A stretch of 32,313 nucleotides of DNA from a virus: positions 1 to 32,313 of the IMG/VR virus record IMGVR_UViG_3300008120_000179. The stretch is one strand, 5' to 3'. How positions within the stretch are numbered: position 1 is the first letter of the stretch; each line of letters begins with the position of its first letter. Of the stretch, positions 1 to 7,455 are shown piece after piece. The position numbers were made by a program, and so were the translations under genes. The notes below the pieces were generated by a model, which did not search any database, was not told the DNA's origin, and saw nothing but the letters and a program-made list of their open reading frames with translations.

Positions 1-114
1 GACGGCGTAGATACCAGTTTCGCATCCGTGCCGAACGTTGCAGGAAGCCCCGTGTTTGCCAGCGTGACCCACGAGTTCGTTGCAAAGTCGTAGCGCTTGA
101 AAGAGCCTGATGCC
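1..114. repeat. Left copy of exact terminal direct repeat
   Basis: These 114 bases are identical to 32200-32313. The repeat lies within a coding sequence that continues in frame across the join. It therefore looks like the overlap left when a circular or circularly permuted molecule was assembled, giving a unit length of 32,199 bp. A true packaged terminal repeat cutting through this gene is possible but less likely. Confidence 0.97.
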
Positions 115-635
115 AGCGTGCCGCCGCCGAAAGCGAAAAAGGTCGGCGTCATCAGACGATAGACAGTCGACGCGCTGAATGCGCTTGCCTGCGTTGCTAC
201 CGTGATGGTTGCGTTCGCGCCGATGGTGTTGCTCAAAATCTCTAGCGTGAGTCCTGCATTCGGCCCTGCGAGAATGTGAACCGAGTAGCCCCGTAGGTCG
301 CGGGCTAATGTCTGATTCGTTACAATCGTCGACGTCGTCCCACCCGTAGCCGTGAGCGATGCCGCGCCCGCTGTGGCGCCCGTTGAGAATGAACCGCCGA
401 CGCCACAGCATCCTTGCGTAAACGTTGCAAGCGCAGGCGACGGCAGTTGCACCCACCCGTCCTCTTGTGGGCTGTATGCGTGAGCTATCCCGGCGCTTGA
501 GATGTAGACCTGATTTTGCCGCACGTGCTTCGCAGAGATGATAAGGTGCTGCGACGTGGGGACAACGGGCGGCGGCGTACAATACTCCCACCGCTTCAGA
601 TCAAGGATTTTTCGGGTACCGTTAGTTGTTGGCAT
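1..635 (-). CDS. Kelch-like head appendage/fibre protein, N-terminal part (continues at 32199)
   Basis: The start at 635 follows an AAAGGAC Shine-Dalgarno. The reading frame is open to base 1 and continues at 32199 down to a stop at 31407. Together the pieces are 1,428 nt, exactly 476 codons, a 475-residue protein. This part holds about residues 1-211. It has one kelch-like blade (FAFGGG, then YDFATNSW) and a Thr/Ala/Gly-rich insert at about residues 80-155 (TGATAGAASL to TVYRL) that is repeated in the second half of the protein. Kelch blades form beta-propellers that often bind ligands. Its place among small virion genes after the capsid gene suggests a head fibre or decoration protein, though a tail fibre role is possible. 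The function is inferred; the frame across the join is seen. Confidence 0.75.
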   Translation of the reverse strand, partial: MPTTNGTRKILDLKRWEYCTPPPVVPTSQHLIISAKHVRQNQVYISSAGIAHAYSPQEDGWVQLPSPALATFTQGCCGVGGSFSTGATAGAASLTATGGTTSTIVTNQTLARDLRGYSVHILAGPNAGLTLEILSNTIGANATITVATQASAFSASTVYRLMTPTFFAFGGGTLASGSFKRYDFATNSWVTLANTGLPATFGTDAKLVSTP

Positions 636-646
636 TGTAAAGTCCT

Positions 647-1096
647 TTAGGTTACGCTGATTCGGTCACGGAGACCGTTGGCGGCCATCCGCATGAGTGC
701 AGGGATATGATCGTTCGCTGCGATGGTGCCGATCTGCGATTGGTTCGTCAATGTGGTTACGGTCGAAACTGTCGTGACCGTACCTACGCTTGTGACCGTT
801 GCGAGGGTGAGCGATGCGGAAATCGAGTCGATCGCCACCCGCAGACGCGCGGCCGTGTCTGGCATCACCAGACCTAGCCCCGAACGGGTGAGAGATTGAG
901 TAGCCATGCGCAGAGCTTCGATAGCTTCGAGGAGTTCGCCGTAGACAACCGTCGGCATTGGGTTTGATTCGCTGACGTCGGTAGCAGAGCCGTCCGCACC
1001 GACGCCGATCTTCACGCGCTGGTGAAGTACGCCGCCGATGTCGTCAGCTGCGATGCTTGCACCCGTGCCGGGCGTGTACCCTACATTGTCTGGCAT
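647..1096 (-). CDS. Small virion-associated protein (hypothetical)
   Basis: This 149-residue protein starts one base after the preceding stop, with GGGAG upstream. Residues about 25-50 carry a VKIGVGADGSATDV segment of a kind common in small phage structural proteins. A short helical stretch (LLEAIEALRMA) follows, then a Val/Thr repeat region at about 98-120 (TVTSVGTVTTVSTV) that probably forms regular beta strands, as in fibre shafts. It lies within the run of small genes between major capsid protein and head-tail connector, directly before the kelch-like appendage gene. A head-fibre or appendage component is the likeliest role; no enzyme motif is visible. Confidence 0.6.
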   Translation of the reverse strand: MPDNVGYTPGTGASIAADDIGGVLHQRVKIGVGADGSATDVSESNPMPTVVYGELLEAIEALRMATQSLTRSGLGLVMPDTAARLRVAIDSISASLTLATVTSVGTVTTVSTVTTLTNQSQIGTIAANDHIPALMRMAANGLRDRISVT

Positions 1097-1097
1097 C

Positions 1098-1307
1098 TTA
1101 TGCTCCCATGAGTAGGAATGGATGGAATGATTCTCCGCCGCCCGTACCCGCAGGCACGTCGGTTTGGAGATAGATGTCCCCGTCCGTACCGCCCGAAGGC
1201 GAGGCCGTCCCCGACGTTATCGGCAGGGCTACCGGGTCGATGACGTCGGATGATGTTATTTCCGACAGGCTGCCCGATGCGTTGATTAGTGGCTTCTTGC
1301 GTGCCAT
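1098..1307 (-). CDS. Short fibre-like structural protein
   Basis: This is a 69-residue protein. It contains a GGTDGDIYLQTD segment (about residues 39-50), which resembles the G-D-G-D-I-Y-L motif found near the ends of many phage fibre and appendage proteins. The C-terminus FHPFLLMGA is hydrophobic. The start lies two bases after the preceding stop, and the next gene begins one base after its own stop, so the three genes are probably translated together. The role is inferred from context and the short motif only. Confidence 0.55.
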   Translation of the reverse strand: MARKKPLINASGSLSEITSSDVIDPVALPITSGTASPSGGTDGDIYLQTDVPAGTGGGESFHPFLLMGA

Positions 1308-1309
1308 CG

Positions 1310-1816
1310 TTAGGCTAACGTTATTGGTTGTTGCTGCTCAAACGCGATCGCCGTGGCGCTGATTGCGATGCCGATCTCTTGCGAGATGTGGCCAGACGTC
1401 GACGGAGCCGTAGCCGTGGCCGCCCCTGCTGTCGAACCGCTGAGATAGTAAGCCACTCCCGGCGTGAGCGAGCTTAGCCCCGTGAGGTCGCCGCTCAAAT
1501 ACACCGTTGCGTTGTTCGGCGAGGTCGTGCCTGCCAGGACGAACCCGTGCGCGCGCCGGCCGTTGGAAGCGTCCGCCTTGCGTGCCTTGCGCGTGCCGGC
1601 GTCGTTCCAAATGTTCACCAGATCGCCCGCGCTGAGGTTCTCGCTCGATGCCATCACCTCGGTATCGGCGCCGATGCCCGAAGGCATAAGCGAGTTGTCG
1701 AGACGGCCCGACGAATCGAGCTGTGGGATTTTGCCAGCATCGCCCGCACCTGCTGAGGTCTGCGTGCCTGTGACTTCTCGCAGCTGGCCTGCGTTGTTTT
1801 CTAGGTATTTCGCCAT
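1310..1816 (-). CDS. Head fibre/decoration-like beta protein, paralogue of the next gene up
   Basis: This 168-residue Ala/Gly/Ser/Thr-rich protein has an N-terminal linker (GKIPQLDSSGRLDNSLMP, about residues 28-45) typical of fibre proteins. It is followed by a beta domain at about 50-160 with LSAGDLVNIW, then GFVLAG, then YYLSG, then IGIAIS. The same order of motifs (LTAGVSLSAL, VIGITS, VYLGSNGTLT, VGRALT) occurs in the neighbouring 139-residue protein, so the two probably share a fold and arose by duplication. Such small domains decorate capsids or fibre tips in many siphoviruses. The assignment is by pattern and position. Confidence 0.6.
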   Translation of the reverse strand: MAKYLENNAGQLREVTGTQTSAGAGDAGKIPQLDSSGRLDNSLMPSGIGADTEVMASSENLSAGDLVNIWNDAGTRKARKADASNGRRAHGFVLAGTTSPNNATVYLSGDLTGLSSLTPGVAYYLSGSTAGAATATAPSTSGHISQEIGIAISATAIAFEQQQPITLA

Positions 1817-1819
1817 TTG

Positions 1820-2239
1820 TTACACCGTTTGAATGATTGTGTCAATGTCGATTTGTAGTGTCGTAGCCGTGAGCGCCCTGCCCACATGCACGAGGATAGC
1901 CCCGCCCGATGGCGCCGTCTGAGTGAGCGTTCCGTTGCTGCCGAGGTAAACCGTGCCCTTAGTCCATGACCACGATGCATCTGTCATAATGCCAGACGTT
2001 TTGATGGTCACGCCCGCGCCCGCGACGGCCGCGTTCGACGTGATGCCGATCACCTGCGCATTGGCAAGCGTATCGTTCGATGCATACACCGCTTCGCCGT
2101 TGGCGTCGGATGTCACCGCACGAAGGGCGGAAAGACTTACACCTGCTGTAAGTGAAACGTCGTCCGAGATTGGCACGAGGCCGCCGCCGCTTATCTGCAA
2201 GCGGATGTTAGGGCGCTCTATGCGGATGGTTCGGTTCAT
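1820..2239 (-). CDS. Small beta-rich virion protein (decoration/appendage candidate)
   Basis: This 139-residue protein has its start codon overlapping the previous stop (ATGA), so translation is coupled. The sequence is a string of short strands and turns: LTAGVSLSAL at about 30-40, VIGITSNAAV, VYLGSNGTLT at about 97-106, and a closing VGRALTATTLQIDID. This resembles DUF2190-like and fibre-appended domains, in which a variable value is followed by a G-x-LT turn and a terminal V-G-x-A-x-S/T strand. No catalytic motif is seen. Its neighbour of 168 residues looks paralogous. A virion surface role is inferred. Confidence 0.6.
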   Translation of the reverse strand: MNRTIRIERPNIRLQISGGGLVPISDDVSLTAGVSLSALRAVTSDANGEAVYASNDTLANAQVIGITSNAAVAGAGVTIKTSGIMTDASWSWTKGTVYLGSNGTLTQTAPSGGAILVHVGRALTATTLQIDIDTIIQTV

Positions 2240-2589
2240 GGACGCGTCACCTGATCTATGATGACTGCATCGCCGCGGACTAGCTCTTCGCGGATGCCGG
2301 CGTTCGTTTCAACGATCGTAAACAGATAGTCACCGCCGGCCACAAACGCGAGCGTCTGAGCATCCGAGAGTGCCACGGAAAACTGCCCTGCTGCCGCGTT
2401 GGTGATTGTACATGTTGCCGTTGCGATGAGCGTATCGTCTGGCGTTCGGAACTGGCATGAGTACGAACGCCCGGCGATGTTCTCCGGAGTTGCACCGTCG
2501 TAGATGTCAATGACGTATGCCCACGCCGTCCCGCGGACGATCTCCGCGCGGCTCTGAGCGCCTACGTTTGAAAGAATGAACTCTGACAT
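2236..2589 (-). CDS. Ig-like small structural protein
   Basis: This 117-residue protein has a compact beta-sandwich pattern: GTAWAYVIDIYD (about 20-31), YSCQFRTPDDTL, TCTITNAAAGQFSVAL, YLFTIVE, then VRGDAVII at the end. This order (G-t-hydrophobic strand, a 'quality of range' strand pair, then a final G-x-v-x-v strand) resembles the N-terminal Ig-like domain of siphophage baseplate-upper-type proteins. It is preceded by a 56-base gap containing a hairpin and has only a weak GGAAAG ribosome-binding site. Position after the capsid and its likely decoration gene suggests a head-surface or appendage protein. Confidence 0.55.
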   Translation of the reverse strand: MSEFILSNVGAQSRAEIVRGTAWAYVIDIYDGATPENIAGRSYSCQFRTPDDTLIATATCTITNAAAGQFSVALSDAQTLAFVAGGDYLFTIVETNAGIREELVRGDAVIIDQVTRP

Positions 2590-2614
2590 GGCTTGCTTTC
2601 CAAAATCTCACCAC

Positions 2615-2631
2615 GGGGCCGTATCGGCCCC
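2615..2631 (-). terminator. Hairpin between capsid-linked genes (weak terminator or RNA stabiliser)
   Basis: A perfect 7-bp stem (GGGGCCG/CGGCCCC on the minus strand) with a three-base loop ATA lies between the genes at 2646-3119 and 2236-2589. Only a short TTTT occurs about nine bases downstream, so it is not a classical rho-independent terminator. It could protect the 3' end of the abundant capsid message or cause partial termination after the capsid genes. Confidence 0.45.
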
Positions 2632-2645
2632 ATAGTCAGCGTTTG

Positions 2646-3119
2646 TTATACGATGAGGTTAACGGCTGCGCCGCGTTCGGCTGCGGACGTTGGCGTTTCG
2701 TTGGCATTGCCAAGATTCGCCCACGCCACAAGAAACGTGCCGGCTGTGCCGTCGCCGGCCGTCGCCACAAGGTCTAGGTAGCGCTTGCGCCCCGCCATGT
2801 CTACAAAGAACTTGTAAATCTTGTTATCGTCCGTCGCACTTGGAAGCGCCGTAGCACTACCCGTGTCCGGGTCAATCGCAGTTCCGAACACCGTGCCCGG
2901 AACATCCGTTGGGCTTGACAGTGTAGTTGCGTTCGTGGCAACGTCGGACTCTTGCAGTCGAAGGTTAGTCATAGCGATGTCGGTATCACCGAGCAACACG
3001 CATATTTCAACCTTGTTGAATCCGAACGTGTCTACGACGTTCGTTGTGAACGAGCCGTTATCCACGCGCGCGGCCGGCGTGACGATTGCGACGGTTCTGT
3101 TCTGTTGAAGCAGGTTCAT
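2646..3119 (-). CDS. Capsid-adjacent structural protein (decoration candidate)
   Basis: This 157-residue protein begins at the ATG at 3119, chosen for its strong AAGGAGA ribosome-binding site; the longer open frame to 3242 would run into the capsid gene. It opens with a short N-terminus and then strands such as VDNGSFTTNVVDT, KVEICVLLGDTDIAM, and NKIYKFFVDMAGRKRYLDLVATAG near 115-138. Proteins of this size and composition often directly follow the HK97-type capsid gene and are found in virions. The strong ribosome-binding site fits high-copy production. It may be a cement or decoration protein; no family name can be given with certainty. Confidence 0.6.
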   Translation of the reverse strand: MNLLQQNRTVAIVTPAARVDNGSFTTNVVDTFGFNKVEICVLLGDTDIAMTNLRLQESDVATNATTLSSPTDVPGTVFGTAIDPDTGSATALPSATDDNKIYKFFVDMAGRKRYLDLVATAGDGTAGTFLVAWANLGNANETPTSAAERGAAVNLIV

Positions 3120-3130
3120 TCTAAATCTCC

Positions 3131-4606
3131 TTAGTTCTTGGTGACGATTGCAGCCAGTCCGCCACGCTTCCGGTTTGCGGCCGTCGAAGAAGCGTTGCCG
3201 ATGTTCCACCAATTGAATCCGTAGCGCGCCGTAGACTTCCAATAGAGCGTGTCGTTGAGATACCCCGCCTCGGTTGACGGCGTGATAGAAAGCCCCATAC
3301 GATCGTACATGATGCCGGACACGTCGGCCGAACCAACGAACGCGAGAAATTGGTTGTTCTCAGCGGTCAGCAGCGGCGTGTATAGTTCATCAACGAACAC
3401 GACTTCCATTCCGTTGAGGAACTGACGTTGCACACCGTCGATGATCTGCGTCGTCGTGTTGCCAGAGGCGGCGTTCATCAGCGGCACGATTTGACCAAAC
3501 CAGATTTGCGACGGAACGTAGAACCGATTGATCAGCCCCGGCCACGTCGCTACCTTGGCTTGCGCCTTGTAGATGTCTGCAAGCGTCAGCGATGCGACTG
3601 TCGAACCCGTAGCAAGCGCAATGCTAGCAGCGCGAAGCTTGTCGGCGTCCGTTGCCCACGTCCCGCCCGTGCCGGTTACCAGCGCCTTGAAAGCCTCGGT
3701 AACTCCGACGATGCCGTTGTACGTTGACGTGCCGTCACCGAGGAAAGCGGCGCGGTCTTCAAAGACGGCGTGCTCGTAACCGTGGTCGCGAGCAACTTCT
3801 TCGCCGAGGTTGGCGAACGCGTCCTCGTTGATTTCCATCGTGGCCTGTGTCACAGCGCCGAACTTCTTGGCCGTGACCATGATCTGATCAAACTTCACAT
3901 CGGAAGTCGTGTAGGTCTGCCCTTCGCCCAATGCACGAACCGACGTGCCGCCGACGTTGCGAGCAAAACGGCGTGTCTCGGTTGAACCGGTCACTACCTC
4001 CATGATGTTGCGAGCGACGCCGCGCTCTTCGCGGTAGTAACGAATCGCCGTGTCGAGTTCGTCGGTGACGATCAGACCGCCGAGGGCGTCGTTGCCTTCG
4101 CTCTGCAACTTCACGCGGAAGTCTACGCCTTGCTCCTTGCAGAAGCGTTGCGCTTGCTCGTTGCCGAGGTAGGCGGCGATCTGAGCACCGGCCTTGTAAG
4201 CGGCCTTTTCAGCGTCGGCGCCATAGGACTTAAAGCCCTTGCCGCGGTAAGGACGCGTCTTGACGCGAACGTCTGACGTGGTGACCGTCGAACCGGCCGG
4301 GGCCGTGAAAGCAGGGCGCAAACCTTCGAGGGCTGACGCGTTCGACTTTTGCAGGTTGATGAGGTTGCGCTTTGCCTGCATGGCGGTTTCGATCTGTCCG
4401 ATCTTCGCCATCGCCTTAGCTGCGCCTTCCGATGCGGCTGCAATCTCCTCTGTGGTTGCCGTTGCGCTTGTCGCTTCGGCGATCATTGCGGCCAGCTGCT
4501 CGCGAATGGTTGCGAGTTCTGCGGCCATTGCTTCCGGCGTTTCGTACGTGCCTGCAAGCACGGCGTCCAGCGACGAAAGCAACTCATCCCATGATTTAGT
4601 TTTCAT
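3131..4606 (-). CDS. Major capsid protein, HK97 fold
   Basis: This 491-residue protein follows the prohead protease gene with an 11-base overlap and has an AAGGA ribosome-binding site. Residues about 1-100 are Ala/Glu-rich and helical, as in the delta (scaffold) domain of HK97-type capsid proteins, and would be removed by the protease. The rest shows typical features of the Phage_capsid family: GGLIVTDELDTAIRYY (about 175-190), the spine-helix region EEVARDHGYEHAVFEDRAAFLGDG (about 270-293), and a C-terminal segment with LAFVGSADVSGIMYDR and a Trp/Phe/Asn-rich end. It assembles the icosahedral shell. The length suits a protein with a built-in scaffold, and no separate scaffold gene is seen. 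Confidence 0.93.
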   Translation of the reverse strand: MKTKSWDELLSSLDAVLAGTYETPEAMAAELATIREQLAAMIAEATSATATTEEIAAASEGAAKAMAKIGQIETAMQAKRNLINLQKSNASALEGLRPAFTAPAGSTVTTSDVRVKTRPYRGKGFKSYGADAEKAAYKAGAQIAAYLGNEQAQRFCKEQGVDFRVKLQSEGNDALGGLIVTDELDTAIRYYREERGVARNIMEVVTGSTETRRFARNVGGTSVRALGEGQTYTTSDVKFDQIMVTAKKFGAVTQATMEINEDAFANLGEEVARDHGYEHAVFEDRAAFLGDGTSTYNGIVGVTEAFKALVTGTGGTWATDADKLRAASIALATGSTVASLTLADIYKAQAKVATWPGLINRFYVPSQIWFGQIVPLMNAASGNTTTQIIDGVQRQFLNGMEVVFVDELYTPLLTAENNQFLAFVGSADVSGIMYDRMGLSITPSTEAGYLNDTLYWKSTARYGFNWWNIGNASSTAANRKRGGLAAIVTKN

Positions 4607-5357
4607 GGCGTGTTCCTTGATTCAGTAGTTGTAAATGAAGAAGCAGAGCGCGCCGCTCTTTCGATGTATCGGGCGACGGGTCTGTCTCCTTGTGTAGAGC
4701 GTAAAGCGATTTCGCGGCATCGGTCAGTTGATCGGCAAGTGACGCGATCATGCCGCGGATTCGGGAGTTGAGGACGCGGCCGGCTTTGAGTTTCATGTCT
4801 GCGAACGCGTGTGCATGTTCTTCGGCGTTGTCAACTAACGCGGACAACGTGGCTAGCTTGTCTTCGATCCCCATTTCCTTTACGCTCTGTGTTTGTGTCT
4901 TTGGGTTTGCTCCGAGTGTCACAAGAGACCACTCGTAAAGTTTTAGTTTGTTTAGTTCTTTCGTGCCGTCCGGCAGCGGCGTCGTGAGTACCTCATCATA
5001 GCCGAACGAATACTGATTGACACTACCGAATTTTACATGTTCGTAAGCTTCGCGCCCGGCTTGCACGTTGAGATTCAGAAGCCCCTTTGCTAGCAGCCCA
5101 CCATTGGCCTTAATCTCATCAGGCAAACGCGGATCGCCGGCCGGCACTTCTTCCATCGACGTCGTTATGCCGATAGGCGTGTCCATCTTGTGTTGCCAGA
5201 TAAGCGCCGGCGTCAACTCGGAAAGGGTCGCAGCAAATGCGCCGTATTTCACGCGATCGCCGTATGAATCCACGTTGTCGTAGACGCTGACCCATGCTTC
5301 TATCTCGCCCTCGGTTCCGGTCGCTTTCCAGCGCGCGGGGAATGATTTGTATCTCAT
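4596..5357 (-). CDS. Prohead maturation protease, HK97 family
   Basis: This 253-residue protein overlaps the portal stop by ATGA and runs 11 bases into the capsid gene. The N-terminal domain matches HK97-family serine proteases (MEROPS U35): RGEI-like strand GEIEAWVSVYDNVDSYGD (17-34), the WQHKMD motif with the probable catalytic His56, QYSFGY with the probable Ser117, and LYEWSLVTLGANP (140-152). A C-terminal extension of about 90 residues is helical and charged, longer than in the 180-220 residue proteases, and may help assembly. It would cleave the capsid delta domain inside the prohead before DNA packaging. Confidence 0.9.
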   Translation of the reverse strand: MRYKSFPARWKATGTEGEIEAWVSVYDNVDSYGDRVKYGAFAATLSELTPALIWQHKMDTPIGITTSMEEVPAGDPRLPDEIKANGGLLAKGLLNLNVQAGREAYEHVKFGSVNQYSFGYDEVLTTPLPDGTKELNKLKLYEWSLVTLGANPKTQTQSVKEMGIEDKLATLSALVDNAEEHAHAFADMKLKAGRVLNSRIRGMIASLADQLTDAAKSLYALHKETDPSPDTSKERRALLLHLQLLNQGTRHEN

Positions 5358-7438
5358 CGCTTTGGTGCCTTATCGTATCGTGTCGGCCGGATGACGCACC
5401 GGCAGTTAATCGTTTCGCCCGGATCGGTCCCGATGCCGGGGCCTTTGGTTATGCCCGGTTGGTGAATCTCCCATGACTGCCCCGTTTCGATCCATAGCCC
5501 GTCTAACTCTTCGTGTGATTCGCGCACCGCATCGTCACGCTCGGAAAGCCAGACGTTGACAAAGCGCTTGTTTGGGTCCGCTTGCCTGCGGTTCAAACCG
5601 GAGACGGTTTCGTTCTGCACAACGGTAGCCTGCGCCCGGCACGTTGTCCGTGCGATCGTTGCGGCACGTGACGGACCGATAGCGTCGAACCGTCCCGTCA
5701 ATGCTTCGCGCATGGCGTCCACGTTCCCCGCGTTGGCTTCTGCGATACGGGCGACGTCGTTTTTCAGAGACTCACACGACGTCTTAATCATGGCCTCGGT
5801 TTCGCGAGTCTGAAGGTCGGTGATCTGATCTATGTCTGATTGTACCGTGGCCAAATCCACGCCGTCCATGTTCGCGATCGTCAGCTCGATGATTTGCCGC
5901 GCCAGCTTTTCGCGCGTCTTTGCGTTCGCCTTCATGAACTGCCGAACAAGCGACTCGATTGTCACGCCGTCCTGCGGGGCTTTCACTTTGGAAAGCGCGC
6001 CTTTGCGGGCGGCCTCGATCATGTCGAGCGCCTGCCGTGCCGTTTCTTTCGCGGCGCTCTCGATTATACGTTCCTGCGCTTGCCAGTATTTCACGGCTTC
6101 CGGCTCTACCCACTTGATGCGCCCGCCCTCTGTCGACTCTATCGGGTCGATAGCTTCGCCCGCCTTGCCCGTTTCCGGGGCCGTGGTTGCGTTTGAATTC
6201 GTCGCGGCGGACATAATGCCGCCCGGCAACATCGGAGCCGCCCTATCGATTGAGTACACGTCCCCGTCTTCGACAAGATCGTAGCCGAGTTTGGCGCGTG
6301 TCTCGTTTTGGGTGATGAGGTTTGCGTTGTACTGCGCAATGACGGGGTAAATAACGCGGTCCACGTCTGGTTGCAGGGCCTGTACTTGCGTTAGGTCGAA
6401 ACCCAGTTGAAGCCCCGGGTACTCCGGAGCGAGTCCAGATTCCAACTGCTCCTCGATCGCGTTCCACAACGGCACCCGCGTTAGGGTCGTGAACTCGGCA
6501 TAGGCGCTTTGCAGGTTGTTGTAGGTCGACACTGCAAGGCCAGCCGTCGAACCGATGACTGACGGATGGATGCGGAACGACGCGCAGATGGCCGCTTCCA
6601 AGTCTCGGAGCGTTTCGCCGGCTTGCATCCTGCTTGCGTCTAATCCCATTGCGACGTATGTCATGCCGTTACCGAGCACAAGCGGCTCGGTACGTTCTTT
6701 GCCGGATGCGTCACGGCGCTTTTGCAACTGCTGTTTGAGTGACGCCACCTGCGCGCTGGGAACTTCGGCCGGAGCCGTGAGGATGCCGGACACGACGCCG
6801 TTGGATGCGGCAAGCGAGTAGATGGTGTTCTGAAGTTCGATGTACGTTTGAACCTTGTCCCAACAGACCTCGATAGGAGACATCCCCATGTAAAGCTTTA
6901 ACGGGTCCGTGTACAGAGGGTTGCGCAGGTGGATCACCTCGGACGCTTCCCACGTTTCTTCGATGCTCTTGTCTTTGTACAGGTACTGCCCTACCCACCC
7001 GTAACGGTTCAGGACCGGCACAACGTGAGCATCTGAGTACACGACGAAGCCGGAGATATTCCCCGCGGCCCCGCGAATCTTTTTGATGTAGGCGTTGCCC
7101 GATACCGACAAGAAAAACCACACCATGCCCCAAAACTGCGCTTGCCCCATGTACGGGTTCGGGCGCCGGAAGGTAACGGATATAGGATGGTTGAGGTTAA
7201 TGCGCCCGGTCTGCGGGTCCAGCACTCCGAGCGGCGGTTCGTTCATTGTCGACTGCATTAGTCCGACACATGCCGCCACGATAGGGTTTGCCTTGTAACC
7301 GCGCGTGACCTTTGTGATATACCCGCTACGGTTTGGATAGTCCACACGAAAACCGATCGGCACACCCGATGGACCGGGCAGCCGTTCGGCGCTTTTGGCT
7401 TGTCCTATGAGTTTCCGCAGATTGTCGGCTAAGCCCAT
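5354..7438 (-). CDS. Portal protein fused to MuF head-morphogenesis domain
   Basis: This 694-residue protein joins two modules usually encoded separately. Residues about 1-400 match HK97-type portals: ANPIVAACVGLMQSTMNEPP, NAYIKK, VIHLRNP, GMSPIEV and the stretch around AICASFRIHPSVIG. A 150-residue Ala/Lys-rich helical linker follows. Residues about 575-690 match the Mu gpF-like minor head domain: ATIARTTCRAQATVVQNE, W-x-S-x-R-D-D-A-V-R-x-S-H-E-E-L-D-G and the closing INCRC. The portal forms the dodecameric DNA channel at one vertex; MuF domains lie inside the prohead and may be injected. No good ribosome-binding site is seen; it starts 17 bases after the terminase stop. Confidence 0.92.
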   Translation of the reverse strand: MGLADNLRKLIGQAKSAERLPGPSGVPIGFRVDYPNRSGYITKVTRGYKANPIVAACVGLMQSTMNEPPLGVLDPQTGRINLNHPISVTFRRPNPYMGQAQFWGMVWFFLSVSGNAYIKKIRGAAGNISGFVVYSDAHVVPVLNRYGWVGQYLYKDKSIEETWEASEVIHLRNPLYTDPLKLYMGMSPIEVCWDKVQTYIELQNTIYSLAASNGVVSGILTAPAEVPSAQVASLKQQLQKRRDASGKERTEPLVLGNGMTYVAMGLDASRMQAGETLRDLEAAICASFRIHPSVIGSTAGLAVSTYNNLQSAYAEFTTLTRVPLWNAIEEQLESGLAPEYPGLQLGFDLTQVQALQPDVDRVIYPVIAQYNANLITQNETRAKLGYDLVEDGDVYSIDRAAPMLPGGIMSAATNSNATTAPETGKAGEAIDPIESTEGGRIKWVEPEAVKYWQAQERIIESAAKETARQALDMIEAARKGALSKVKAPQDGVTIESLVRQFMKANAKTREKLARQIIELTIANMDGVDLATVQSDIDQITDLQTRETEAMIKTSCESLKNDVARIAEANAGNVDAMREALTGRFDAIGPSRAATIARTTCRAQATVVQNETVSGLNRRQADPNKRFVNVWLSERDDAVRESHEELDGLWIETGQSWEIHQPGITKGPGIGTDPGETINCRCVIRPTRYDKAPKR

Positions 7439-7455
7439 AGTGTCGGGGTTTCTGG

